Assembly (NCBI GenBank): GCA_001749745.1
Contig: JWTM01000475.1
Location: 124,001 to 188,000 of the forward strand
Origin: Candidatus Marispirochaeta associata
Lineage (GTDB): Bacteria; Spirochaetota; Spirochaetia; JC444; Marispirochaetaceae
Direction: 5' to 3'
DNA: 64,000 bases
The notes under the pieces were generated by a model, which was not told the DNA's origin, did no database searches, and saw only the letters and a program-made list of their open reading frames with translations. Both the position numbers and the translations under genes were made by a program. Position 1 is the stretch's first letter, and each line of letters opens with the position of its first letter. Below, in pieces: positions 36,101 through 43,964 of this stretch.

Positions 36101-36864
36101 CACGGGTAATCATTCCCGTCTTCCCGGGCACCAACTGCGAATACGACAGCGAAGCCGCCTTCCTGAAGGCGGGCGCGGCGGTGGAGAGTCTGGTACTGCG
36201 CAACCTGAATCCCGGGATGATCGAGGAGTCGATCGACGCTATGGCCGCCGCGTTGGATCGCTCCCAGATTTTGATGCTCCCGGGAGGCTTCTCCGCCGGG
36301 GACGAGCCGGAAGGTTCCGGGAAGTTTATCGCCGCGTTTTTCCGTAATCCCCGGCTTACCGAAGCGGTCCATAAGCTGCTGGATCGGGACGGTCTGATTC
36401 TCGGCATCTGCAACGGATTTCAGGCGCTGATCAAGCTCGGCCTGCTCCCCTACGGGAGAGTGAGCGAACTCACAGCCGACAGCCCCACCCTCAGCTACAA
36501 CACCTCGGGCGCTCACGTCAGCCGCTTCGTCCGCACCCGGATCGAAAGCGACCGCTCCCCCTGGCTCGCCCGGACCGCTCCCGGCGCGGTGCACCGTATA
36601 CCCGTCTCCCACGGGGAGGGACGCTTCATCGCTACCCCGGAACAGCTGCAAGAGTTGTCCGACGCCTGCCAGATCGCGGCGCGTTATGTAGAAGGGGAGA
36701 ATCCAAACGGTTCGGTCGGGAACGTAGAGGCCCTGATCAGCCCGGACGGCCGCATCCTGGGGAAGATGGGCCACTCCGAGCGGATCAAGCCCGGTCTCTA
36801 CCGGAATATTCCCGGCGCGAAGGATCAGGAGCTCTTCCGCGCCGGGGTGGAGTATTTTCTCTAG
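33145..36864 (+). CDS. purL: phosphoribosylformylglycinamidine synthase (large, PurL with fused glutaminase)
   Basis: 1239 residues from the ATG at 33145 (33133 and 33136 are alternatives). The central synthetase halves show DTYWSDHCRHTTF, FKNETHNHPTEIEPFGGAATCLGGAIRD and, later, GGKDSMSG. The C-terminal class-I glutaminase (about residues 980-1239) shows VFPGTNCEYD, the nucleophile Cys in LGICNGFQALIKLG, and a catalytic His in VSHGEGRF. The enzyme converts FGAR, glutamine and ATP to FGAM in purine synthesis. This single-chain form, slightly shorter than the E. coli one, fits the second clade of large PurL enzymes. Its stop overlaps the convergent TRAP permease stop by four bases (CTAG). Confidence 0.95.
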   Translation: MVQRIFVEKRSDLAQEAKHTLKELNARLNGAVIRALRLLHRYDAEGLTPDEFNLAAGSILSEAPSDILHIREPELTGEWTTIRVEPLPGQYDQRADSASQAIQLLTHGEAPAIACAQIWLIEGDLTSADRELIRRFLINPVENREASQELPSTLLSVQPEISRIQILDGFRKLTPAEQEELRRDYGLAMSAADLELCREYFAETEMRDPTETELRVLDTYWSDHCRHTTFLTTIEAVEFGEDPVSRRIHQSYAEYLEQKRTYSSQKPVTLMDLATIVMKQFRAEGVLDDLDQSEEINACSIRVEATVDGKREAWLLMFKNETHNHPTEIEPFGGAATCLGGAIRDPLSGRSYVYQAMRVTGAADPREKTASTLPGKLPQRTITTTAARGYSSYGNQIGIATGQVHEFYHPGYKAKRMEIGAVVGAVPEAAVDRKEPAPGDLVLLIGGRTGRDGIGGATGSSKEHDAESLESCGAEVQKGNPPTERKLQRLFRDRELSVRIKRCNDFGAGGVSVAVGELAPSIEIDLDAVPKKYSGLNGTEIAISESQERMALVIDREDLALFLAKAEAENLEATVIAEIADHGRLKMRWQGEEIVDLSRSFLDTNGAEQRIRIAVDGPDLQRSPFKAGRTSSASRRTDRWLSHLSTLQYGGQEGLGLIFDSTIGAASLLSPYGGETQTTPADGMAARLPVMPGSDTTTCSLMSFGFDPELSSWSPYHGAAFAVLESAAKIAAMGGEVARVRLSFQEYFERLGADPARWGKPLAALLGAFAAQQGLRIPAIGGKDSMSGSFEELDVPPTLVSFAVCAADEKHIVSQELKRSDSSLLLCRVPRDGTELPDFTAARRLYARIYELALDGKLRSAKAIGSGGAALTLSQMAFGNRIGVRIDEAIEPEELFLPDYGSLIIETDGAFDPETIFGELPVSPLGRTGESPRIDHRSMQLPLEAALKAWRTPQQGFFPLPDTDEQIAVPPSASPAPTSRQARTVPRVIIPVFPGTNCEYDSEAAFLKAGAAVESLVLRNLNPGMIEESIDAMAAALDRSQILMLPGGFSAGDEPEGSGKFIAAFFRNPRLTEAVHKLLDRDGLILGICNGFQALIKLGLLPYGRVSELTADSPTLSYNTSGAHVSRFVRTRIESDRSPWLARTAPGAVHRIPVSHGEGRFIATPEQLQELSDACQIAARYVEGENPNGSVGNVEALISPDGRILGKMGHSERIKPGLYRNIPGAKDQELFRAGVEYFL

Positions 36865-38909
36865 GCCGCTTTAAGGGGGGAATCCTCGGGTCGCATCCTC
36901 TGCAGCAACAGGGCTACACCGTAAACGGCGAATCCCGCCGGGTAGAGCCAGAAGCGATACTGCATGCCGATCGAGAAGAGTTCGGCGAAGAAGCCGGGAT
37001 TGAAGAAGATAAAGGATGCCAAGAGGAAGATCGGGATCTCGTACCAGCGGTTCCGGCGGATGAACCAGCCCTGCACCGCATTGGTAAAGGCAAAGGCGCC
37101 GAAGACGGCCATGGCGAAGATCAAGAGAGAGGCCGGCCAGCCGTTGATTCCCTGGAGCACCAGATCGGGATTGAAGATGAACATGAAGGGAATCACCGCG
37201 GTACGCAGGTCGTAGATGAAGCCCTGAATACCGGTCTTAATGGGATCCGATTCGGCGATGGCCGCGGCGGTGTAGGCCGCGAGTCCTACCGGCGGGGTAT
37301 CGTCGGCTAGGATTCCGAAGTAGAAGCAGAAGAGGTGGGCTGCGATGGCCGGGATTACGATCCCCATGCCGCCGCCGAGCTGAACGATGATCGGCACGGT
37401 AATGGAGGCCATAACAATATAGGTCGCCGTCGTCGGCAGCCCCATGCCGATAATCAGGCTGGCGATGGCGGTTATGGTCAGCAGCAGGAAGATATTCCCC
37501 ATGGAGAGGAACTCGACTACCTGCACGATCATCGAGCCGATTCCCATGTTGACGATTCCCACGACGATGCCCGCGGTGGCGGTCGCCAGGGCTACGGTCA
37601 ACATGTTCCGGGAGCCCTCGATGCAGCCCTTGCCGATCAGCAGGATCGTATCCTGAATGGATTTCGTCACCGACTCCTTCTGGCGGACCGCGATAATGAT
37701 CGACCGGATCAGATGCACCAGCGCCAGGGTAACGATGGCGTTGAAGGCCGAAAGCTTCGGACTGTGGCGCATCACCATCAGCTCGTAGATCAGCACGAAG
37801 AGGGGTATCAGGTTATGGAATCCCCCGCGCATGACCTCGCCGAAATTGGGGCACTCCTCCTTGGGCAAGCCCTGCATACCCAGCTTAGATGCTTCGAGAT
37901 GGGTAATATAGAAGAGGGCGAAGTAGGAGACGAAGGCCGGAATCGCCGCCGCCCGGATAACCGCCATATAGGGGAGGCTCAGATACTCGGCGATTATGAA
38001 GGCCGCCGCGCCCATGATGGGGGGCATCAGCTGTCCGTTGGTGCTGGCCGCAACCTCGGTAGCCGCGGCGGTCTTCCCCGGATAACCGACCTTCTTCATC
38101 AAGGGAATGGTAAAGGTACCGGTGGTGACCACATTGGCGATACTGGAACCGGAAACAAGTCCAGTCAACCCTGAAGAGACCACCGAAGCCTTGGCCGGTC
38201 CGCCCTTGAAGCGTCCCAAAAGCGAGATTGCCAGGTCATTGAAGAAGAAGCCCGCCCCGGTTCTATTCAGAAGGGATCCCAAAAGCACAAAGAGAAAGAC
38301 CGTATTGGCCGATACATCCAGCGGAATCCCGTAGATTCCCTCGGTGGAGAGGACGATCTGACTCATGTACTTGCTCAAGCTCACCCCGCGGAAGGCGATG
38401 AAGCGCGGCAGATAGGGACCGAGGAAGGCGTAAATCGTGAAGATTACGGCGATAATGCCCAAAGGAAGGCCGATTACCCGCCGCGAGGCCTCCAGCACCA
38501 GGATGATGGTGATCACCCCGAAGACGATGTCCCGTCCGATCGGCCGGCCGGCCCGGGTGGCAACTCCCTCCCAGTCGGCTACGATATAGAGTACGGCCGC
38601 CACCGCCGCCGCGGCCAGAACGAAGTCGATAACCGGGATTCGATCGATCGCATGCAGAAACTTGATGCGCCGTTTATGCTTCGAGATAGGATAACCCAAA
38701 AAAACGAGGGCCACCGCAAAGGCCAGGTGAATCGCCCGGACGGTTACGCTGTCCAGAACGACGAAGCGAGGAAGAGCGAGTTGAAAAAGAGCCCACAGCA
38801 CGGCGATCGAGCCGAACAACACCCGGTCGATCGTGCGTTTGTCCCGGATCAGGCCCATCTCCTCCTTCAACAGCTCTTCAGCCGTCTCATTTTCCCACTC
38901 GTTTCGCAT
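36861..38909 (-). CDS. TRAP transporter fused permease (TAXI type, 4TM/12TM)
   Basis: 682 residues with many membrane helices. It combines a DctQ-like N-terminal part (about 1-150) and a DctM-like C-terminal part (about 170-650). Family motifs are SGLTGLVSGSSIANVVTTGTF, TNGQLMPPIMGAAAFIIAEY, IGMGLPTTATYI and FGILADDTPPVGLAAYTAAA. It works with the TAXI binding protein encoded just upstream. Ribosome-binding site GAGGAGGAACGC. A strong hairpin lies between the two genes. Confidence 0.93.
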   Translation of the reverse strand: MRNEWENETAEELLKEEMGLIRDKRTIDRVLFGSIAVLWALFQLALPRFVVLDSVTVRAIHLAFAVALVFLGYPISKHKRRIKFLHAIDRIPVIDFVLAAAAVAAVLYIVADWEGVATRAGRPIGRDIVFGVITIILVLEASRRVIGLPLGIIAVIFTIYAFLGPYLPRFIAFRGVSLSKYMSQIVLSTEGIYGIPLDVSANTVFLFVLLGSLLNRTGAGFFFNDLAISLLGRFKGGPAKASVVSSGLTGLVSGSSIANVVTTGTFTIPLMKKVGYPGKTAAATEVAASTNGQLMPPIMGAAAFIIAEYLSLPYMAVIRAAAIPAFVSYFALFYITHLEASKLGMQGLPKEECPNFGEVMRGGFHNLIPLFVLIYELMVMRHSPKLSAFNAIVTLALVHLIRSIIIAVRQKESVTKSIQDTILLIGKGCIEGSRNMLTVALATATAGIVVGIVNMGIGSMIVQVVEFLSMGNIFLLLTITAIASLIIGMGLPTTATYIVMASITVPIIVQLGGGMGIVIPAIAAHLFCFYFGILADDTPPVGLAAYTAAAIAESDPIKTGIQGFIYDLRTAVIPFMFIFNPDLVLQGINGWPASLLIFAMAVFGAFAFTNAVQGWFIRRNRWYEIPIFLLASFIFFNPGFFAELFSIGMQYRFWLYPAGFAVYGVALLLQRMRPEDSPLKAA

Positions 38910-38940
38910 GCGTTCCTCCTCGTAGCCGTTTATAGCGCAA

Positions 38941-38964
38941 ATCAGGCCGCCGAAGCGGCCTGAT
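38941..38964 (-). terminator. very stable UUCG hairpin between TAXI binding protein and permease genes
   Basis: A perfect 10-base stem (ATCAGGCCGC and its complement) closes a four-base loop. In the transcribed minus strand the loop is C(UUCG)G, an exceptionally stable tetraloop. A short T-tract (TTT) follows, so readthrough to the permease gene is expected. It probably stabilises the binding-protein message and lowers permease expression. Confidence 0.65.
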
Positions 38965-39001
38965 AGATGAATTGTTTGTACTCGTTTCTGATGATGTAGT
39001 A

Positions 39002-40000
39002 CTACATCAAATCAGGATTGATGTACTGAGTCAGTCCGGCTTCCTCGTAATACTTCAGCGCGCCCGGATGGATCGGTGCGGAGAGACCGGAGAGCATATC
39101 CTCTTTGGTCAGCACCTGGTAGGCGGGATGAAGCCCCTTGAAGCTGTCGAAATTCTCGAAGACCTCTTTGGTGATCGCGTAGACCACCTCCTCGGAGACC
39201 GAAGCCGAGGTAACCAGGGTAGCCTTTACGCCGACGGTCATGGGATCCTCGGTGTTGGCCGCCATGGGGTACTCCGACTTCGGGATACGCGCGGCGGCGT
39301 AGTAGGAGTACTTGTCGGTCATCGCCTTCAGTACGTCTCCGTCGATATTGACGATGCGTACCTTAACACGACCGGCGGTCGCTTCCTTGATATTTCCGTT
39401 GGGATGACCCACGGTATAGAAGAAGGCGTCGATTCGTCCGTCGTTCAGGAGTCCGGGAGCCTCGACGGCCTTGACCGCTTCGGCCTGCACGTCGTCCTCG
39501 GTAAGTCCGGCCGCCTCCAGAACATCCTTGGCATTACCCAGGTTTCCGGAACCGGGATTTCCCAGGTTGACCCGCTTGCCGGCCAGATCGGCCACAGATT
39601 CGATGCCGCTCTCGACGCTGGCCACCAGGGTAACCGATTCGGGGTGGATCGAGAAAACCGCCCGCAGATCCTCCTGCGCACCGGCGTCGGACCACTCGGC
39701 CAATCCATTAAAGGCCTGGAACTGCCGGTCGGACTGGGCGATGCCGAAGTCGAGATCGCCGCTTAAAACGGCGTTGATGTTATATACCGAACCGCCGGTG
39801 GATTCAACCGTGGCCTTGATACCGTATTCATCGTACTTTGCATTGACCATGCGGCTGATTGCACCCCCGGTGGGGTAGTAGACGCCGGTTACGCCGCCGG
39901 TACCGATGGTGACGAACTTACTTTCGCCTTGGCCGCCTGCGAACGCGAAGTTAGCGAGAATCAGCATCATCAGCAGACTGAGCCCTAATAGCTTTTTCAT
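39002..40000 (-). CDS. TAXI-family TRAP solute-binding protein
   Basis: 332 residues. The signal peptide is MKKLLGLSLLMMLILANFAFAGG. The mature start FVTIGTGGVTGVYYPTGGAI is the family hallmark, followed by STGGSVYNINAVLSGDLDFGIAQSD. The C-terminus has the typical LHPAYQVLTKEDMLSGLSAPIHPGALKYYEE-type ending (motif near residues 292-322). It binds a substrate, often glutamate or a similar acid, for the fused permease. A strong AAGGAG ribosome-binding site precedes the ATG. The 180 bases upstream are A/T-rich and hold possible promoter boxes (TTGTTA and TACAAT, 18 apart). Confidence 0.93.
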   Translation of the reverse strand: MKKLLGLSLLMMLILANFAFAGGQGESKFVTIGTGGVTGVYYPTGGAISRMVNAKYDEYGIKATVESTGGSVYNINAVLSGDLDFGIAQSDRQFQAFNGLAEWSDAGAQEDLRAVFSIHPESVTLVASVESGIESVADLAGKRVNLGNPGSGNLGNAKDVLEAAGLTEDDVQAEAVKAVEAPGLLNDGRIDAFFYTVGHPNGNIKEATAGRVKVRIVNIDGDVLKAMTDKYSYYAAARIPKSEYPMAANTEDPMTVGVKATLVTSASVSEEVVYAITKEVFENFDSFKGLHPAYQVLTKEDMLSGLSAPIHPGALKYYEEAGLTQYINPDLM

Positions 40001-40146
40001 TTCGTTCTCCTTGATAAAAATATTGTATCTAAATTATCAAAACGTTAACAATATTGCAAGTTTATCTGGTACGATTTTAATTATTACAGGATATATAAGC
40101 ACGCGTTTCTATTCTATCAATTTAGTCCCCCCATGAGGGTTCCGAC

Positions 40147-40175
40147 TTGACCACAGAGCATGGGGAGAGTAGGGT
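40147..40175 (+). promoter_or_regulatory. leaderless promoter of the Nudix gene
   Basis: TTGACC at 40147-40152, a 17-base spacer and TAGGGT at 40170-40175, six bases before the ATG at 40182. No Shine-Dalgarno. Confidence 0.5.
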
Positions 40176-40181
40176 CTATCC

Positions 40182-41015
40182 ATGACCGAACGCATACTAT
40201 CCATCCTCTACTATGTGATGATCGCCGTCCTTATATTCAATCTGACCCAACGCAAACACCAGTCTAAGGCTGAGCGGAAGCGCTTCGCCTCCCTATATAT
40301 CGCCGGCGCGGTGTTAATTCTTATGGCCGGCGGAATTGCCGTCGTGGAGCTCGGCCTGGAGGGGGTCTTCTTTCTCTTGCCCGCACTCCTGGTGGCGAGC
40401 TACCTCTATCTGCTACGGGACAGGATCTTCCTCTTTCGCCTGAACTGCGCCGACTGCGGCACCCGCTACAGCTGGCGGGAAGTCTTCTACGAGGACAAGC
40501 CCTCCTGCCGCTGTACTCCGAAGAGCGTCGACCACGTAGATTGGGATTCATGGCGGGCCAAGGAAGAGGCGGTGCTCTGTTTCATCGTCAAGGAGGGTAA
40601 GGTCCTCCTGATTCATAAGAAGACCGGCCTGGGAGCCGGGAAGATAAACGCCCCCGGCGGAAGAATCGAAAGCGGCGAATCCGCCATGGATGCGGCCGTG
40701 CGAGAGACCGAGGAGGAGACGGGCCTGACTCCCCTCAAGCTGGAGCAGCGGGTCGATCTCTCCTTCATCTTTACCGACGGCTACTCCCTCCACGGACGGG
40801 TATTCTTCGCCGAGGACTACCGGGGAGAGATGACCGAAACGCCCGAGGCCGATCCCTTCTGGTGCGATTTGGACGAGATCCCCTACGAGAAAATGTGGGA
40901 GGACGATCCTCTCTGGATACCCAGGGCGCTGGATGGAGAGAAACTGAAGGGGGTTTTTATCTTCGAAGAAGACCGAATGCTCAGTAAACGAATTACCGAG
41001 GAAGAAGGGATTTGA
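40182..41015 (+). CDS. membrane-anchored Nudix hydrolase with Cys-rich insert
   Basis: 277 residues. Two or three N-terminal membrane helices (about 5-22, 38-56, 60-78) lead into a small Cys-rich motif (CADCGTRYSW then CRC, residues about 88-112), likely a zinc knuckle. A Nudix domain follows (about 125-270) with the box GRIESGESAMDAAVRETEEE and GLTPL just after it. The domain resembles MutT/8-oxo-dGTP-type enzymes that hydrolyse nucleoside diphosphate derivatives. The membrane anchor is unusual for a MutT-like enzyme. The substrate is unknown. Confidence 0.8.
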   Translation: MTERILSILYYVMIAVLIFNLTQRKHQSKAERKRFASLYIAGAVLILMAGGIAVVELGLEGVFFLLPALLVASYLYLLRDRIFLFRLNCADCGTRYSWREVFYEDKPSCRCTPKSVDHVDWDSWRAKEEAVLCFIVKEGKVLLIHKKTGLGAGKINAPGGRIESGESAMDAAVRETEEETGLTPLKLEQRVDLSFIFTDGYSLHGRVFFAEDYRGEMTETPEADPFWCDLDEIPYEKMWEDDPLWIPRALDGEKLKGVFIFEEDRMLSKRITEEEGI

Positions 41016-41069
41016 TCCGCGCCTGAAATATGCCTATGCTATAGATGGAGAGAGGATTAGGAGACAAGA

Positions 41070-41648
41070 ATGTTAGTGGAAGCGGAAATTTGGACCATAG
41101 CCCGGACCGACCAGGGAAACGCCGTTCTGGTGCGTCCCATCGGAGGGGAGACGGCCGTACCTATCTTCATCGGCCAGCTGGAGGCCCAATCGATACTGAT
41201 CGGCCTCGGAAACGTTCCGATGCCCCGGCCGCTGACCCATGATCTCTTTCTCAATCTCTTCTCCATGGTGGGACTCGACCTTCAACGCATCGAGATAACC
41301 GCCCTGAAGGAGGGGACCTTCTATGCCCAGCTGATAATGGGCAAGGATAACGGCGAGGAGCTGATCGTCGACGCCCGACCCTCCGATTCCATCGGCATTG
41401 CGGTTCGCTCAAAATGTCCGGTCTTTATCGACGAAGCGGTGGTCGACGAAGCGGGAATCTCCGTTTCGGCCGTAAACAGCGGCGGCGAGGAGCTCTCGAT
41501 CAATCCCTACGAGCAGGAAAAGAAGCGGCTGCAGGAGGAGCTCGACCGGGCCGTAGAGACCGAAAACTACGAAGAGGCTGCCACGATTCGGGATAAACTG
41601 CGTAAGTTAGCCGATACCTTCGCAGAGGAAGAAGAAGAGGACGAGTAA
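41070..41648 (+). CDS. bifunctional nuclease (BFN/DUF151) family protein with UVR motif
   Basis: 192 residues. A BFN/DUF151 domain covers about 1-140 (VLVRPIGGETAVPIFIGQLEAQSI, PRPLTHDLFLNLFSMVG, LIVDARPSDSIGIAVRSKCPVFI). A C-terminal UVR helix hairpin (about 152-188) has the UvrB/UvrC-interaction pattern of Glu-rich helices around YEEAATIRDKLR. BFN proteins of plants and bacteria have RNase/DNase activity. Ribosome-binding site TTAGGAGACAAGA. The next small acidic gene is 19 bases downstream. Confidence 0.88.
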   Translation: MLVEAEIWTIARTDQGNAVLVRPIGGETAVPIFIGQLEAQSILIGLGNVPMPRPLTHDLFLNLFSMVGLDLQRIEITALKEGTFYAQLIMGKDNGEELIVDARPSDSIGIAVRSKCPVFIDEAVVDEAGISVSAVNSGGEELSINPYEQEKKRLQEELDRAVETENYEEAATIRDKLRKLADTFAEEEEEDE

Positions 41649-41667
41649 AAAGAAGAGGGAGGCGACC

Positions 41668-42003
41668 ATGAAGATTAAGGATTTGGCCTGGGATGAAAAG
41701 ATGTTTCTCGCCGGCTGTATCAAGAGCGCGATCATGGCCGACGGGGTCTTCGGCGATGACGAACTCGCCGAGTTGGAGGAGCTCGAAACCGATCTCTCCT
41801 TCTCCGACTTCCCAGCCGCCTTAGAGGAGTTCGAGGCCAGCATCAAGGATACCGAATCGTTTTGGGAGATGGCCGAAGAGATCCAGAGTCCCGACGCCCG
41901 GGACCTGATCGTCAGCGTCCTCAGGGATATCAGTCTCAGGGAAGGCTTTCCCAACGAGAACGAGATCGAACTGATTAACCATCTTGAGGGTGTTTGGGAG
42001 TAG
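41668..42003 (+). CDS. small acidic helical protein, TerB-like in appearance
   Basis: 111 residues, very acidic and predicted all-helical. The start (WDEKMFLAGCIKSAIMADG, then FGDDELAELEELE) recalls TerB/tellurite-resistance-type domains, in which Asp-rich helices bind metal, but the match is only visual. It follows the BFN gene by 19 bases behind an AGAGGGAGG ribosome-binding site, so the two are co-expressed. It converges on the PtsN-like gene. Confidence 0.65.
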   Translation: MKIKDLAWDEKMFLAGCIKSAIMADGVFGDDELAELEELETDLSFSDFPAALEEFEASIKDTESFWEMAEEIQSPDARDLIVSVLRDISLREGFPNENEIELINHLEGVWE

Positions 42004-42012
42004 TTCCTCGGA

Positions 42013-42510
42013 TCAGGCGCTCAAGGGGTAGCACTGGTGATCGAGCCGCAAGGCCTGGCGTAAAACCTCACGCACAATATGGGTCTCGCACCTCAACAAC
42101 CGCTCCCGGAACTCCGGCACGATCAGACTGCGCATCAGGGCGGCGATTATCTCGAGATAGACTCGCTGCATCCCCGGCGGGTTGGCCGCAATAAAGAGCA
42201 GATGCACCGGTTCGCCGTCGTAGGCTCCGTAGTCGACTCCGGACGGAGACAAGCCCAAAAAGAGATAGAGATCCGATAAACTCGCGCATTTTCCGTGAGC
42301 CACCGCTACACCGTGCCCCAGGCCGGTACACCCCTCCGCTTCTCGGCGGATTACCGCCGCTTTGAGATCATGAAGCCGGTCGAGCTGCCCTAAAAGCCCG
42401 ACATGATTGAAGAGTTCATCGATGGCGGAGCCTTTTGTGTGGGATTTCAGCGGCGCTAAGATCGAAGAGGGGGGGAGGAGATGACGATATTGAAAAAGCT
42501 GATCCTCCAT
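42013..42510 (-). CDS. PTS EIIA-like (PtsN/fructose-mannitol IIA family) protein
   Basis: 165 residues of the IIA fructose/mannitol/PtsN fold. The phospho-His motif appears as GLGHGVAVAHGKC near residue 65-77, where the family usually has GxGxGxAxPH. The central His is retained although the Pro is Ala. No PTS permease is nearby, so a regulatory role as in PtsN is more likely than sugar transport. A GATAAT box six bases before the ATG and no ribosome-binding site suggest a leaderless message, though no good -35 is visible. Confidence 0.7.
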   Translation of the reverse strand: MEDQLFQYRHLLPPSSILAPLKSHTKGSAIDELFNHVGLLGQLDRLHDLKAAVIRREAEGCTGLGHGVAVAHGKCASLSDLYLFLGLSPSGVDYGAYDGEPVHLLFIAANPPGMQRVYLEIIAALMRSLIVPEFRERLLRCETHIVREVLRQALRLDHQCYPLSA

Positions 42511-42542
42511 ACTAAAATTATCGTCATATTTTACCCGAGTAC

Positions 42543-42571
42543 TTACGAAGTTGGGAATTATTCGCTATACT
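42543..42571 (+). promoter_or_regulatory. promoter of the GGDEF gene
   Basis: TTACGA, a 17-base spacer and TATACT at 42566-42571. The ATG at 42593 is 21 bases beyond the -10. The TTG at 42551 lies upstream of the predicted transcript start and is therefore not the start codon. Confidence 0.45.
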
Positions 42572-42592
42572 TTTTCCAGAGTGGATTCTACA

Positions 42593-43651
42593 ATGCCGAC
42601 CGAACATATCGATTCACAAAGCTTGGTTTCCCTGAAAGCGGACTACGATAAGAAGATATACGATCTTAACCAACTGATCGAAGTAAGCCGCAGCCTCAAC
42701 TCCACCCTCGACTTTCCAATCCTCATCGAATCTATCCTCTACATCTGTATGGGACAACTTCGAGTACTCAATGTGGGGATCTTCATCAAGGATCAGCTCG
42801 AGCAGGACCACTTGAGTCTGCACCGCAACTACAAGGGTTTTGAGATAGATCACGATTTCGATTATCTCATCCCTGAGGATTCGGCGCTTCTGAATCTCTT
42901 CAAGCGCGAGCCAAAGGCCTATATGCTGGGCGAGCTGGCGCAACTGATTCCCGGGGACGAGCAGAGCCTCTCGGTACTTCGACAGCTGACCCCCTCCCTG
43001 ATCGTTCCCCTGGTCGCCAAGGGATCGGTTAACGGTATCCTCGTACTGGGTGAAGGGATGGACGGCGAGATATTCTCACAAGAGAATAAAGAGTACATCA
43101 TGACTATCGGACTATTCGCGGCCACGGCGATCCAAAACGCCTCCCTCTACGAGATGGCCACCACCGACATGATGACCAAACTCAAATTGAAGCACTACTT
43201 CATGACGACCTTAGGGGAGCAGTTCGAGCGCTCATCTCGGAAAGGTGAGAATCTCTCGGTAATCATGATCGATATCGACCACTTCAAGATCCTCAATGAT
43301 ACCTACGGCCACAGCTGCGGAGATCATGTGTTGATCAAAGTGGCCAACATCATCCGCAACAGCATCCGTCGGGTGGATGTTGCCGCCCGCTACGGCGGCG
43401 AGGAGTTCGTGATCCTGCTTCCGGAGGCCGATCAGGATATGGCCGTAGCGGTGGCCGAACGGATTAGGACCAAGGTCGAGAAGCACATCTTCCGCTATGA
43501 GGAAGAGGAGGTCTCCACATCCATCTCCCTCGGCGTGGCCCAGCTCAATCCCGGGAAGGATTTCACCTCCGAATCGCTGGTCAAACGAGCCGATGCGGCC
43601 CTGTATCAATCCAAGCACCGAGGCCGTAATCGGGTCTCGACCGCGGTTTAG
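42593..43651 (+). CDS. diguanylate cyclase with GAF-like sensor domain
   Basis: 352 residues from the ATG at 42593. A short N-terminal helix leads into a GAF-like domain (about 25-185, LNQLIEVSRSLNSTLDFPIL to FAATAIQNASLYEM). The GGDEF domain (about 190-352) has the active loop as Gly-Gly-Glu-Glu-Phe (RYGGEEFVILLPEAD) and IDIDHFKILNDTYGH for the metal/GTP site. It therefore should make cyclic di-GMP. No RxxD inhibitory motif was obvious. The ferredoxin gene starts immediately after its stop. Confidence 0.9.
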   Translation: MPTEHIDSQSLVSLKADYDKKIYDLNQLIEVSRSLNSTLDFPILIESILYICMGQLRVLNVGIFIKDQLEQDHLSLHRNYKGFEIDHDFDYLIPEDSALLNLFKREPKAYMLGELAQLIPGDEQSLSVLRQLTPSLIVPLVAKGSVNGILVLGEGMDGEIFSQENKEYIMTIGLFAATAIQNASLYEMATTDMMTKLKLKHYFMTTLGEQFERSSRKGENLSVIMIDIDHFKILNDTYGHSCGDHVLIKVANIIRNSIRRVDVAARYGGEEFVILLPEADQDMAVAVAERIRTKVEKHIFRYEEEEVSTSISLGVAQLNPGKDFTSESLVKRADAALYQSKHRGRNRVSTAV

Positions 43652-43945
43652 ATGGCTCTCTTGACCGTACTCCCCGGCGGCGAGGAGTATCAGCTCTCGC
43701 CGGTCGTCTCCATCCTGAATACCCTCTTACGAAACGGCCACCAGATCATGCACAAGTGCGGCGGAAAGGCTCAGTGCGGCACCTGCCGGGTCGAGATAGT
43801 TGCCGGCGCGGAGAGACTCAGTCCGGTGCGCCCTCCCGAACGGGAACGACTCGGCGAGGAGTGGCTGCAGGCCGGCCGGCGGCTCGCCTGCCAAACCTTC
43901 GCCTTCGGAGATGTTACCATCCGCATCCCCCCCGCCGATAGCTAA
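43652..43945 (+). CDS. [2Fe-2S] ferredoxin
   Basis: 97 residues. A plant-type/adrenodoxin-like ferredoxin fold with the cluster cysteines in CGGKAQCGTC (residues about 36-45) and a distal Cys in RRLACQT near 79. The start at 43652 directly abuts the diguanylate cyclase stop (TAGATG), so the two are coupled. No ferredoxin reductase is next to it. A short direct repeat, CTTAAAGAC twice, follows in the 20 bases before the convergent PepD gene. Confidence 0.88.
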   Translation: MALLTVLPGGEEYQLSPVVSILNTLLRNGHQIMHKCGGKAQCGTCRVEIVAGAERLSPVRPPERERLGEEWLQAGRRLACQTFAFGDVTIRIPPADS

Positions 43946-43964
43946 TCCCTTAAAGACACACTAC

